Positions 1 through 9,717 of a DNA stretch of 64,000 bases are shown here, one piece after another. The stretch lies in contig WGNI01000006.1 of assembly GCA_016124655.1 (NCBI GenBank), forward strand, positions 1-64,000, read 5' to 3'. This DNA comes from Alphaproteobacteria bacterium. GTDB lineage: Bacteria; Pseudomonadota; Alphaproteobacteria; Caulobacterales; Aquidulcibacteraceae. The notes under the pieces are model-generated. The model saw only the letters and a program-made list of their open reading frames with translations. It did not search any database and was not told where the DNA came from. Positions within the stretch are counted from its first letter, which is position 1. Every line of letters begins with the position of its first letter. A program made the position numbers and the translations under genes.

Positions 1-143
1 CCTCGAACCGGAACCCGCGCGCCGGGTTGGCGGGCGTCGGCGGCGCGCAAACAAGAATGGTGGAGGTGAGAGGATTTTCCTCGAACCGGAACCCGCGCGC
101 CGGGTTGGCGGGCGTCGGCGGCGCGCAAACAAAAATGGTGGAG
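1..143. repeat. 78-bp-period direct repeat next to tRNA-Ala
   Basis: Bases 1-65 and 79-143 are the same 65-bp sequence with one mismatch (g/a near base 55). The first copy is cut by the window edge. Each copy contains the inverted repeat AACCCG/CGGGTT and ends in TGGTGGAG, which on the reverse strand is a tRNA-like CTCCACCA end. The second copy runs into the 3' end of tRNA-Ala. Between the copies, the reverse strand reads AAATCCTCTCACCTCCACCA, which resembles the last 20 nt of a tRNA without its body. Confidence 0.8.
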
Positions 144-211
144 CCAAGCGGGATCGAACCGCTGACCTCCTGCATGCCATGCAGGCGCTCTCCCAGCTGA
201 GCTATGGCCCC
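136..211 (-). tRNA. tRNA-Ala (anticodon GGC)
   Basis: On the reverse strand a complete 76-nt cloverleaf starts GGGGCCATAGCTCAGC and ends GGCTCCACCA with an encoded CCA. The anticodon stem is CCTGC/GCAGG with loop ATGGCAT, giving anticodon GGC for alanine. The T loop TTCGATC is intact. It lies downstream of, and on the same strand as, the FYDLN-acid gene. Bases 212-299 between them show no gene. Confidence 0.97.
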
Positions 212-299
212 GCCGAAGCGAGAAGGGCCGCCGCGAAGCAGCCCCGCTTGGGAAGGCGCGGACCATAAGCGCCGCGCCGGAGGGATTCAAGGCGACCGA

Positions 300-794
300 T
301 CAGCGGTCGTTGTCGTCGTCGTCGTCGCCGACATCGCCGATTTCGTCCTCCGCGAAATCTTCGTCGTCGTCTTCCAACAGCGGCACGCCCTCATCGTCGG
401 CGCTGTCTTCTTCGCTGTCCTCGTCCTCTTCCGAGAAGCCCGGCGGCAGGTCGCCTTCAGGCGCGCTGTCGGCGTCCTCTTCCTCTTCATCGTCGTCAGC
501 CAGGACCGGCGCGTCCTCGCTCGATTCGTCGAGCTCGGGCGCGTTTTCAGCCTCTTCCTCGTCGTCGGCGTCCGCCTCGCGCTCGGCGGTGTCTTCGGTG
601 TCCTCGTCCTCTTCCCGCTCGTCCTCTTCATAGGTCGCAGGTCGGGACTTCGCGCGCTTCAAGCGCACGGATTCTTCGCTCGGGTCGAACGCCGTCTGAC
701 ATTTCGGGCAAACGGCGGGACGTTTGTTGAGATCGTAAAACTTCGCCCCGCAATTCGGACAAAGCTGTTTTTCACCCAGATCGGCCTTGGCCAA
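300..794 (-). CDS. TIGR02300 / FYDLN-acid family protein
   Basis: A 164-residue protein of the alphaproteobacterial FYDLN-acid family, whose function is unknown. The N-terminus is a small zinc ribbon (C12-x2-C15 and C29-x2-C32) enclosing the family signature FYDLN at residues 19-23. The rest, from about residue 55, is very acidic low-complexity sequence (runs of D and E) and is probably disordered. It is divergent from aroA, the usual arrangement beside aroA-cmk-rpsA in this class. The acidic repeats create long Ser- or Val-rich open frames on the other strand, which are not genes. Confidence 0.9.
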   Translation of the reverse strand: MAKADLGEKQLCPNCGAKFYDLNKRPAVCPKCQTAFDPSEESVRLKRAKSRPATYEEDEREEDEDTEDTAEREADADDEEEAENAPELDESSEDAPVLADDDEEEEDADSAPEGDLPPGFSEEDEDSEEDSADDEGVPLLEDDDEDFAEDEIGDVGDDDDDNDR

Positions 795-908
795 ATCGCG
801 CCTCCCGCACGGCGGAATCCCTTAAGGCGCGGTCGCTTGCCACTTCATGGGGGCGCTGTCAAAAGCTTTTGCGCACCGCCCCCTTTCTCCTTGCATACAG
901 GCGATTCC

Positions 909-2219
909 ATGCGTCTTCAGGCGCGCGCGACCGCGCGGTTGGCCGGCCGGATCACGGCGCCGGGCGACAAATCCATTTCCCACCGCGCGCTGCTGCTCGC
1001 CGCCATGGCGCAGGGCGAGACCAGGATCGAGGGGCTGCTGGAGGGCGCCGATGTCTTGGCCACCGCTGACGCCATGCGCGCCTTCGGCGCCGACGTCGAG
1101 CGCCGCGCCCCAGGCGCGTGGCGCGTCCGCGGGCGCGGAAGCCTCGCGCCGCCAGCGCAGATCATCGATTGCGGCAATTCCGGCACGGGCGTGCGCCTCA
1201 TCATGGGCGCTGCCGCCGGCTATCCCCTGGAGGCGACCTTCACCGGCGACGCCTCCCTCCAGAAGCGGCCCATGGGCCGGGTGCTGGAGCCGCTGACGCA
1301 AATGGGCGCGCGCGTGCTCTCAAGTGAGGCCGGGCGGCTGCCCGTGACCCTGGCGGGCGGCGGCTTGCGCGCCATCCGATATCGCCTGCCGGTCGCTTCC
1401 GCACAGGTGAAATCCGCGATCCTGCTCGCCGCCTTGAACGCCGACGGCGTCACCGAAGTGATCGAACCGCAGCGCACCCGCGACCACACTGAGCGCATGT
1501 TGCGCGCCTTCGGCGCCGACCTCGCCACGACGCCCCACGATGGCGGCGGCGCCGTCATTTCCATGGCCGGCGGGCAAACGCTGTCCGGCGCAGCGGTGCG
1601 CGTGCCGGCCGATCCATCCTCCGCTGCGTTTCCCATTGTCGCGGGCTTGTTGGCGAAAGAGGGCGAAGTGCGCATCGACGGCGTGCTGCTCAATCCGCTG
1701 CGCGCGGGCCTGTTCGAGACGCTGCAGGCGATGGGCGCCGATCTCGCCATCGACAATGCCCGCGAAGAAAGCGGCGAATCGATCGGCGATGTGATCGCAC
1801 GGCCGTCGCGCCTGCGCGGCATTGTCGTGCCGCCCGAGCGCGCCCCCAGCATGATTGACGAATACCCGATCCTGGCCGTCGCCGCCGCGTTCGCCGACGG
1901 CGACACCGTGATGCGCGGCATCGGTGAGCTCCGCGTCAAGGAAAGCGACCGCATCGCGCTGATGGCCGCGGGCCTCAAGGCGTGCGGCGTTGATGTGCAG
2001 GAAGAAGAAGACGGCCTCATCGTGCGCGGAATGGCGCACGTGCACGGCGGCGCTGAGATCGCCACCCACGGCGATCACCGAATCGCCATGGCGCACCTGG
2101 TGCTCGGCCTCGCGGCCGAACAGCCCGTCAACATCGACGAGGCCGGCATGATCGCCACCAGCTTCCCGGGCTTTGCCGAGTTGATGCGAAGCTTGGGCGC
2201 GGAGATTTCTGAGGTGTAG
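909..2219 (+). CDS. aroA: 3-phosphoshikimate 1-carboxyvinyltransferase (EPSP synthase)
   Basis: This 436-residue enzyme joins shikimate-3-phosphate and phosphoenolpyruvate in the sixth step of the shikimate pathway, in the cytosol. Family motifs are all visible: GDKSISHR (residues 19-26, substrate-binding lysine), [20 protein letters not shown], the catalytic RVKESDR segment and the C-terminal DHRIAM. The frame is open well upstream, but that extension is composition-biased. The ATG at 909 gives the normal N-terminus ([13 protein letters not shown]). The downstream neighbours cmk and rpsA belong to the same conserved cluster, although two reverse genes now lie between. Confidence 0.97.
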   Translation: MRLQARATARLAGRITAPGDKSISHRALLLAAMAQGETRIEGLLEGADVLATADAMRAFGADVERRAPGAWRVRGRGSLAPPAQIIDCGNSGTGVRLIMGAAAGYPLEATFTGDASLQKRPMGRVLEPLTQMGARVLSSEAGRLPVTLAGGGLRAIRYRLPVASAQVKSAILLAALNADGVTEVIEPQRTRDHTERMLRAFGADLATTPHDGGGAVISMAGGQTLSGAAVRVPADPSSAAFPIVAGLLAKEGEVRIDGVLLNPLRAGLFETLQAMGADLAIDNAREESGESIGDVIARPSRLRGIVVPPERAPSMIDEYPILAVAAAFADGDTVMRGIGELRVKESDRIALMAAGLKACGVDVQEEEDGLIVRGMAHVHGGAEIATHGDHRIAMAHLVLGLAAEQPVNIDEAGMIATSFPGFAELMRSLGAEISEV

Positions 2220-2222
2220 GCG

Positions 2223-2428
2223 CCTTCTCCTTCTCCCCTTGTGGGAGAAGGTGGATCGACGCGCAGCGTCGAGACGGATGAGGGGTGATTCCTCTGCCTT
2301 GCAAGCATTAGCGCTTGCACCCCTCATCCGGCCCCCCAAAATCGGGCTTGCCCGATTTTGGCTCTTTGCGCCGATCAGCGCTTTCGCGCTGATCGGTGGG
2401 CCACCTTCTCCCACAAGGGGAGAAGGAA
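2223..2428. repeat. paired palindromic intergenic repeat (REP-like, type 1, copy 1)
   Basis: Fills the gap between aroA and the DUF1343 gene. A left unit (CCTTCTCCCCTTGTGGGAG..., a short hairpin, ...GATGAGGGGTG) faces an inverted right unit (CACCCCTCATCC... ...CCCACAAGGGGAGAAGG). Two smaller hairpins lie in between: AAAATCGGGC/GCCCGATTTT and CCGATCAGCGC/GCGCTGATCGG. The same unit recurs at 10961-11085 and 41787-41924. Similar repeats are widespread in alphaproteobacteria. Confidence 0.85.
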
Positions 2429-2464
2429 CCGAGAGGTCTGCGAACGTATGCGCGCACCAATCCT

Positions 2465-3673
2465 TCAGTACATCAAGAACCGCGCGCGCTCTGCGGCCCA
2501 CGCCCGCTCATCCGGCGCGGTCAGCGCATCGAGATCGCCGGCGCGCGCATTTGGATCGTCCACCCATTCCCGCAAAAGCGGCGAGCCGTTGATCACGTCG
2601 ATCGCGAGATGCCCGCTGGTATATTCGTATTTGAAGTCGAGCCCGCGCCATAAATCATAATCGGGATAGAGCGTGCGGATCGCTTTGAACGCCGCCGCCA
2701 TCAGCCGCCACGGTTTGAACGCGCGGTGATCATAGGCGCCGTCTTCGACATGAATCTGCACGCCGTGGCACAGCCGCTTCACGTGCTTGTGGAACGTCGG
2801 CTCGAACCAGATTTCGCGCAAGGTACATCCGTCCAGCCAATGCGGCGCCATCGTCTGCATCACTGTCAGCACCTTGCGCGCATCGATATCCGGCGCGCCG
2901 AACAGCTCCAGCGGGCGCGTCGTGCCCCGCCCTTCCGAAAGCGTCGCGCCCTCCAGCATCACCGTGCCGGCATACGCGCGCGCCATCCACAAATTCGCGG
3001 CGTTCGGCGAGGGATTGACCCAAGTGCGTTCGCCGAGCGGCCAGCCGAAGCCCGGCGCGGCGTCCGGCGCGTAGCCTTCCATGTCGACAACGCGATACGC
3101 CACGTCGAGTTTGAAATGGCCGATGAACCAATGCCCCAATTCGCCAAGCGTCAGCCCATGGCGCATGGGCAACGGCCCCGCGCCGACAAAGCTTTCATAG
3201 CCTGGGCGCAGCGCGAGGCCTTCAATCGGCCGGCCCGCGGGATTGGGTCGGTCCAGCACCCAAACCTCTTTGCCCGTCTCCGCCGCCGCCTCGAGCACAT
3301 AAAGAAGCGTTGTGATGAACGTGTAGATGCGGCAGCCGACATCCTGCAGATCCACCAAGAGCACATCGAACGTCGACAACATCTGCCCGGTGGGCCGGCG
3401 CCCATCGCCGTACAGCGAAAACACCGGAATGCCGTGCACGGGATCGGTGAAATCCGCGCTCTCGATCATGTTGTCTTGCTTGTCGCCGCGCATGCCGTGT
3501 TGCGGCCCGAACGCAGCGGAGATGCGCAGATCGCCGCACGCGGAGAGCGCATCGAGCGCGTGCGTCAGGTCTTTCGTCACCGAGGCCGGATGCGCCAACA
3601 GCGCCACGCGCTTGCCCGCCAACGGCGCGCGCAAGCTTGCGTCTTCCAGCAATCGATCAAGGCCGGTTTTCAT
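2465..3673 (-). CDS. DUF1343 protein, NamZ-like exo-beta-N-acetylmuramidase family
   Basis: A 402-residue DUF1343 protein. The characterised Bacillus member NamZ removes N-acetylmuramic acid from the non-reducing end of peptidoglycan fragments, so a role in cell-wall recycling is plausible here. Visible family features are LLAHPASVT near the N-terminus, FGPQHGMRGDKQD, VDLQDVGCRIYT, DRPNP, RHGLTLGELG and WVNPSPN. No convincing signal peptide follows the chosen ATG, which overlaps the stop of the upstream DOMON-like gene as ATGA and suggests translational coupling. The open frame extends about 134 codons upstream but only through that other gene. Confidence 0.85.
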   Translation of the reverse strand: MKTGLDRLLEDASLRAPLAGKRVALLAHPASVTKDLTHALDALSACGDLRISAAFGPQHGMRGDKQDNMIESADFTDPVHGIPVFSLYGDGRRPTGQMLSTFDVLLVDLQDVGCRIYTFITTLLYVLEAAAETGKEVWVLDRPNPAGRPIEGLALRPGYESFVGAGPLPMRHGLTLGELGHWFIGHFKLDVAYRVVDMEGYAPDAAPGFGWPLGERTWVNPSPNAANLWMARAYAGTVMLEGATLSEGRGTTRPLELFGAPDIDARKVLTVMQTMAPHWLDGCTLREIWFEPTFHKHVKRLCHGVQIHVEDGAYDHRAFKPWRLMAAAFKAIRTLYPDYDLWRGLDFKYEYTSGHLAIDVINGSPLLREWVDDPNARAGDLDALTAPDERAWAAERARFLMY

Positions 3674-4335
3674 GGCGCGAGCTCGCAGACAAAGCTGTCG
3701 GAATGGTGGAAGTCTGGCCGTTCGCTGGGATGGGCAATCGCCCAATAGGATTTCCCGCCGTCGATGGTTTCGATCACAGCGGATAAGCCAACGCGCCACG
3801 GCACAGTCGCTAAATCCTTGACCGACGACAAATCGACTTCGACGCAAATTGTCTCCGCAACGCCGTCCTCCCCCGCGAGGGGGAGGTCCCGAGCGCAGCG
3901 AAGCGGAGGGGGCGGAGCCGCCGCCCCCTCCGTCTCGGCGCTCTGCGCCGATACGCCTTCCCCTCGCGGGGAAGTACGGCGTTCTGCTCCGCGGGACCCG
4001 TGCAGGATGATCGGCGCCGCCACATCGAACGCGCGCACGCCTGCACGATACCCATCGAACCGATACGCCGCCCATTGCGTAGATGGCGAAAAGTTCAGTT
4101 CGATGTAGGCGTCACCGCCATCCGCGCGCAGGAACGCTTCAAAGCAGGTGCGCTTCCACAATTCGTCCGTCCGCAATGACGGCGAGACTGTTGGCCACGC
4201 AATAGCGCCGATGTCTCCCGTAACCCGATAGACGAGGCTCAGCGCTGCGCCTAAGCGTTGCGCGTCGACCTCCACCGCAATGGCCGGCGCGGCCGAGCCA
4301 CTGGGATGAGGGTGCAGGGCGCAAATCACCCGCAT
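3670..4335 (-). CDS. DOMON-like domain protein carrying an in-frame repeat insertion
   Basis: This 221-residue protein looks like the alphaproteobacterial DOMON-like family (usually about 175-180 residues). It has an N-terminal LHPHP motif, [12 protein letters not shown] at 59-70 and the [16 protein letters not shown] signature at 82-97. Residues about 119-159 are not family sequence: they are the translation of a palindromic repeat (3861-3981), rich in Arg, Pro, Gly and Ala. The family sequence resumes afterwards (VEVDLS..., SYWAIAHP...PDFHHSDSF), so the reading frame survived. Function is unknown; the DOMON fold suggests haem or sugar binding. It is the first gene of a pair with the DUF1343 gene. 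Confidence 0.78.
   Translation of the reverse strand: MRVICALHPHPSGSAAPAIAVEVDAQRLGAALSLVYRVTGDIGAIAWPTVSPSLRTDELWKRTCFEAFLRADGGDAYIELNFSPSTQWAAYRFDGYRAGVRAFDVAAPIILHGSRGAERRTSPRGEGVSAQSAETEGAAAPPPPLRCARDLPLAGEDGVAETICVEVDLSSVKDLATVPWRVGLSAVIETIDGGKSYWAIAHPSERPDFHHSDSFVCELAP
3861..3981. repeat. 121-bp palindromic element inside a coding sequence (type 2)
   Basis: The element begins CGCCGTCCTCCCCCGCGAGG and ends TTCCCCTCGCGGGGAAGTAC followed by GGCG. Its ends, CGCCGT and ACGGCG, are inverted, and it contains the hairpins CCTCCCCC-GCG-AGGGGGAGG, GGCGGAGCC/GCCGCC and CTTCCCC-TCGC-GGGGAAG. It matches copies at 26458-26602 and 26628-26713 in arrangement and in most bases. It lies wholly within the DOMON-like gene and is read through in frame. 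Confidence 0.85.
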
Positions 4336-4374
4336 ATTGTAGCGGATCGCCCGCCGTCTGCTACATCACCCGCC

Positions 4375-5010
4375 ATGATCATCGCCGTCGACGGCCCTAC
4401 GGCGTCCGGGAAAGGGACCATCTCCAGGCGGCTGGCCGCGGACTTCGCGCTGCCGCTGCTCGACACCGGCGCGCTCTATCGTGCCGTGGGCCTCGCGGTG
4501 CTCGACGCGGGCGAAGATCCGGGCAACGGCGACGCCGCCATCCGCGCCGCCCGCGCGCTCGATACCGCGCGTATCGACGAAACCCGCATCCGCGCGTCCG
4601 AGGTCGGCGCCGCCGCCTCGATCGTCGCCGCCAATCCTGGCGTCCGCGCCGCGCTGTTCGACGCCCAGCGCGCCTTCGCCGCCCGGCCCGGCGGCGCCAT
4701 CCTCGACGGGCGCGACATCGGCACGGTCATCTGCCCCGACGCAGACGTAAAAATTTACATTACCGCGTCCCTGCCCGCCCGCGCCGAGCGGCGCTGGAAA
4801 GAGCTGCAGGCGCGCGGCGAATCGGTCACTCTCGATGACGTCGCGGCCATGATCCAAGAGCGCGACGCCCGGGACGCCTCCCGCGCCGCCGCGCCTGCCG
4901 CGATGGCGGCCGATGCAGTCTTGCTGGACACCACCTATCTCTCTATAGACGAAGCCGCTTCCGCCGCCCGCGCTCTTGTCGAGGCGGCCCGAACGCGCCC
5001 GCGCGCTTAA
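4375..5010 (+). CDS. cmk: cytidylate kinase
   Basis: A 211-residue (d)CMP kinase that phosphorylates CMP and dCMP to the diphosphates. The P-loop GPTASGKGT (residues 7-15) is followed by [26 protein letters not shown] and the lid segment [12 protein letters not shown], all typical of Cmk. The ATG at 4375 places the P-loop at the usual distance from the N-terminus. The next gene is rpsA, the standard pairing. The 160-bp spacer (5011-5170) is GC-rich and shows no open gene. Confidence 0.96.
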   Translation: MIIAVDGPTASGKGTISRRLAADFALPLLDTGALYRAVGLAVLDAGEDPGNGDAAIRAARALDTARIDETRIRASEVGAAASIVAANPGVRAALFDAQRAFAARPGGAILDGRDIGTVICPDADVKIYITASLPARAERRWKELQARGESVTLDDVAAMIQERDARDASRAAAPAAMAADAVLLDTTYLSIDEAASAARALVEAARTRPRA

Positions 5011-5170
5011 GCGAGCGGGCCGCTCGGCGTTTCGCCAGGCCTTCGCGGGCATTGCGATCCGAACGGCGGGCGCCGTTTTAGCCATCCCCAGGCGCGTTTC
5101 CGCACCCCGCGGACGCGCCGAGACCGCCGGAGCCAACCGGCCGGCCTGAACCCTTGGAGCACCGTTCTTA

Positions 5171-6874
<1,704 letters not shown>

Positions 6875-6912
6875 TCGCGGCGTCCAGAAATGAGACAAAG
6901 GGGGCGCCCAAA

Positions 6913-6955
6913 GCGGTTCCCGAAAAGTGCGAAGCGGTTTTCGGACGAGAACCGC
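6913..6955. repeat. short palindromic repeat with GAAAAGTG...CGGTTTTC core (copy 1)
   Basis: GCGGTTC at 6913-6919 pairs with GAACCGC at 6949-6955. The interior contains GAAAAGTG and CGGTTTTC. The element at 37509-37556 has the same layout with different outer arms. Repeats with this core are common between genes in alphaproteobacteria, especially Rhizobiales. This copy sits in the 3' untranslated region of rpsA, ahead of its terminator. Confidence 0.7.
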
Positions 6956-6970
6956 TCTTCACTTGCTGAA

Positions 6971-7046
6971 GCAGACCCGCATCGGCCCGAACGGCCCCGG
7001 ACATGGTCCGGGGCCGTTCGCGAGCGGGTCTCACGCCCCCTTTTTT
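6971..7046 (+). terminator. nested rho-independent terminator of rpsA
   Basis: An inner perfect 14-bp stem GAACGGCCCCGGAC/GTCCGGGGCCGTTC (6989-7019, loop ATG) is enclosed by an outer stem AGACCCGC/GCGGGTCT (6973-6980 with 7024-7031). A run of six T follows at 7041-7046. The position after rpsA and before ihfB fits a strong terminator. Confidence 0.8.
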
Positions 7047-7153
7047 CATCAAAATCAGCGCGATCGCCCGAATCCGCGCTTGGCGCCGCGCTTTGACGCA
7101 GGCAACATGAGGTTGCGGGTTTGTCACGAAGGCCCGCTGGCGAGGGGCGCGCC

Positions 7154-7447
7154 ATGCTCAAGTCCGAATTGATTGCGCGACTGCAACAAGACTACCGGCA
7201 CCTTCCCGCCGCTAAGGTCGAGAAGGCGATCGACCAGCTGTTTGAAGAAATCAGCCTCGCCTTGATCGAAGGCCGTCGGGTTGAATTACGCGGCTTCGGC
7301 GCATTTTCCATTCGCTCGCGCAACTCCCGCCAGGGCCGCAATCCGCGCACCGGCGAATCCGTCGAAGTCCCGGCCAAGCGCGTGCCCTTCTTCAAGCCGG
7401 GCAAGGAATTGCGCATGGCGGTCAATGGCGGCGTCGACACCGATTGA
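7154..7447 (+). CDS. ihfB: integration host factor subunit beta
   Basis: A 97-residue DNA-bending protein of the HU/IHF family; it would pair with IhfA, encoded elsewhere. It has the N-terminal helical MLKSELIARL, the FEEISLALIEGRRVELRGFG core and the DNA-arm region RNPRTGE...VPAKRVPFFKPGKEL. An upstream in-frame start (7121) would add 11 non-family residues. The ATG at 7154 has GAGGGG about 8 nt before it and gives the normal IhfB N-terminus. It follows rpsA, as is common. Confidence 0.95.
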   Translation: MLKSELIARLQQDYRHLPAAKVEKAIDQLFEEISLALIEGRRVELRGFGAFSIRSRNSRQGRNPRTGESVEVPAKRVPFFKPGKELRMAVNGGVDTD

Positions 7448-7533
7448 CGCCGCGCGTGGCTTGACCGCGACGCCAAAACCCATTTGAAGCCGAAACGGCG
7501 GCGACTTGCGCTGCGACCGAGCGGAGGCGCTTG

Positions 7534-7968
7534 ATGCTGAAAGAGTTTCGCGATTTCGCGATGCGCGGCAACGTGGTCGATCTGGCCGTTGGCGTGATCA
7601 TCGGCGCCGCGTTCGGAACCATCGTTAGTTCACTCGTGGATGATGTCATCATGCCGCCGATCGGCTTGATGCTGGCGGGCATCGATTTCTCGACGCTCAA
7701 GATTGTTCTGCAGCAAGGCGCCGAAGCGGTTGGCGTCGAAGGCGGACCAGGCTTTGTGGCCGCCTCGCCGGAAGTGGCCATCAATTACGGCAAGTTCATC
7801 AACGCGCTCATCAAGTTCGTGATCGTCGCCTGGGTGTTGTTCCTGGTGATCAAAGGCATGAACAGCATGCGCAAGAAGGACGCCGAAACGCCCGCGCCTC
7901 CGCCCGGCCCCACGCCCGATCAGCAATTGCTCACCGAGATCCGCGATCTCCTGAAGGCGCGCCCGTAA
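7534..7968 (+). CDS. mscL: large-conductance mechanosensitive channel
   Basis: A 144-residue inner-membrane pentameric channel that opens under membrane tension to release osmolytes. TM1 is the conserved [18 protein letters not shown] segment followed by [12 protein letters not shown] Gly-rich periplasmic loop comes next, then TM2 ([19 protein letters not shown]) and a cytoplasmic helix with LLTEIRDLL. The ATG at 7534 is preferred over the adjacent in-frame TTG and has GGAGG upstream. Confidence 0.97.
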   Translation: MLKEFRDFAMRGNVVDLAVGVIIGAAFGTIVSSLVDDVIMPPIGLMLAGIDFSTLKIVLQQGAEAVGVEGGPGFVAASPEVAINYGKFINALIKFVIVAWVLFLVIKGMNSMRKKDAETPAPPPGPTPDQQLLTEIRDLLKARP

Positions 7969-7982
7969 GCGCGACAGCGCGC

Positions 7983-9065
7983 ATGCGCATCGTCATGGCC
8001 GATTCCGGCGTGGCCTTCGATGGGCTCACGCCGCAGGAACGCCCATTGGGCGGCGCCGAAAGCGCGTTCGTCGCCTTGGCCGAGGCGCTCGCGGCGGAAG
8101 GCGCGGAAGTCGCCGCCTATAGCCGCGAAGCGCGGCCCATGACGCTTGCGGACGTGCGCTGGCGCCCGAACGAAACCCTGGCGAACGAACGCGCGACCCG
8201 CGATCTCGATTGCGACCTCTACATCGCCAATCGCGATCCCTCCTTGTTGCGCGTGCCGATCCAGCCCAAGCGCACGATCTACTGGCTGCACAATCCCGCG
8301 TCGTTTCTCTCCAAGCCGCGCTTCGCCGCGCCGCTCCTGAGAAAACGCCCGGCTCTGGTGTTTGCCGGACCATCGCATCTCGGCACCGCGCCGGGATGGA
8401 CCGCGATGCTGGAGCGCGTGTGCATTCCATTGGGCGTGGAGAACGTCTTCCTGCAGACGCCGCGCGTGCCCGGCGTACCGCCGCCGCGCGCCATCTTCGC
8501 CTCCAATCCGGTGCGCGGGCTCGCTGAACTGGCGGACATCTGGACCCGCTCCATCCACCCCGCCCTGCCGGAGGCGGAGTTGCATGTCTTCGCCGGCCCG
8601 GCCGTGTACGGCGCCGACGGCAAACGCGCGGCCGCCATGCGCGCGGCGCTGGAGGCCGCGGCCAGGGCGCCGGGCGTCGTCTTGCGCGATCCCGTTCCCA
8701 AGGCGGCGCTGGCGCGGGAGCTCGGGCAGGCGCGCGCGATGGCGTATCTCGGCGATCCCGGCGAAACCTTTTGTCTCGCCGTCGCTGAGGCGCAGGCCAT
8801 GGGCGTTCCAGCGATTGTGCGCCCGGTCGGCGCGGTCGGCGAGCGCGTGGAGCGCGGCGTCACCGGCGCGATCGAAGACGAAACCGATATGTTCAGCGCC
8901 ATGCTGCTGCGGGCGCTGGGCGACGACGCGCTGTGGCGGCGCTGGTCGGACGCGGCGCTCGCGCGGCGAGACACGCTCGATTGGCGCGTCGCCGCCCGCG
9001 CGTTCATGGCGCTGGCCCAATCCAGCGCAGCGCAATTGCCGGATGCGGCCCGGCCGCCTAGCTAA
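7983..9065 (+). CDS. glycosyltransferase, GT4-like
   Basis: A 360-residue protein with a GT-B glycosyltransferase pattern. An N-terminal Rossmann-like half contains a Gly-rich PLGGAESAFVALAEAL (about residues 21-36). A C-terminal half contains an E-x7-E donor-binding motif in GETFCLAVAEAQAMGVPAIV (about 260-279). The sugar donor and acceptor cannot be told from sequence. It starts 14 bp after mscL and ends 5 bp before trpF, so it is probably co-transcribed with both. The context does not reveal its pathway. Confidence 0.8.
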   Translation: MRIVMADSGVAFDGLTPQERPLGGAESAFVALAEALAAEGAEVAAYSREARPMTLADVRWRPNETLANERATRDLDCDLYIANRDPSLLRVPIQPKRTIYWLHNPASFLSKPRFAAPLLRKRPALVFAGPSHLGTAPGWTAMLERVCIPLGVENVFLQTPRVPGVPPPRAIFASNPVRGLAELADIWTRSIHPALPEAELHVFAGPAVYGADGKRAAAMRAALEAAARAPGVVLRDPVPKAALARELGQARAMAYLGDPGETFCLAVAEAQAMGVPAIVRPVGAVGERVERGVTGAIEDETDMFSAMLLRALGDDALWRRWSDAALARRDTLDWRVAARAFMALAQSSAAQLPDAARPPS

Positions 9066-9070
9066 GCCCG

Positions 9071-9703
9071 ATGGCGGACGCGAAAATCTGCGGCGTGAAG
9101 GATGTGCGGGCGATCGACGCCGCCATCGCCGGCGGCGCGCGGTACATCGGTCTGAACTTTTTTCCCAAGAGCCCCCGCGCCCTGTCGTTGGACGCTGCCG
9201 CAACCCTGGCCGCCCACGCCCGCGGCCGCATCGAAATCGCCGCCGTCACCGTGGACGCCGATGACGAGTTCCTGGCCGCCATTCAGCGCGCCACGGCGCC
9301 CGATTGGGTGCAGCTGCACGGATCGGAAAGCCCCGCGCGGGCCAGCGCCGCCCGCCGCTTCGCCGGCCGCGGCGTGATCAAGGCCATCCCGGTCGCGGCC
9401 CGCGCCGACCTCGCCGCCGCCGACGCGTTCGCCGGCGCGGCCGACATGCTGCTGTTCGACGCCAAGGCCCCGCCCGGCGCAGCCATGCCCGGCGGCAATG
9501 GCCAGGCCTTCGATTGGGCCATCCTGGCGGGGCGAACCTTCCCGCGCCCGTGGTTCCTTTCCGGCGGGCTGACCGCAGAGAACGTCGCCGAAGCCATCGC
9601 CGCCTCCGGCGCGCGCCTGGTGGACGCCTCCTCTGGCATCGAAAGCGCCCCCGGCGTAAAGGACCCCGATCGCGTGGCGGCCTTCCTGGCGGCGGCGCGC
9701 TGA
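9071..9703 (+). CDS. trpF: phosphoribosylanthranilate isomerase
   Basis: A 210-residue TIM-barrel enzyme for the third step of tryptophan synthesis from chorismate. KICGVKD near the N-terminus holds the catalytic cysteine, and LLFDAK in the middle holds the catalytic aspartate. [17 protein letters not shown] and the phosphate-binding [11 protein letters not shown] and VDASSGIES are all present. It leads trpF-trpB-trpA, with only 14 bp before trpB. Confidence 0.97.
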   Translation: MADAKICGVKDVRAIDAAIAGGARYIGLNFFPKSPRALSLDAAATLAAHARGRIEIAAVTVDADDEFLAAIQRATAPDWVQLHGSESPARASAARRFAGRGVIKAIPVAARADLAAADAFAGAADMLLFDAKAPPGAAMPGGNGQAFDWAILAGRTFPRPWFLSGGLTAENVAEAIAASGARLVDASSGIESAPGVKDPDRVAAFLAAAR

Positions 9704-9717
9704 GCCCAAAAGACCCC

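Noticed and set aside
310-633. Ser-rich 107-residue open frame on the + strand
   Set aside because: It is the complement of GAC/GAA/GAG codons in the FYDLN acidic tail and has no protein-like composition.
204-908. N-terminal extension of the aroA reading frame (235 extra codons)
   Set aside because: It is antisense to the acidic FYDLN gene and is hydrophobic/Arg-rich filler; EPSP synthase homology begins at the ATG at 909.
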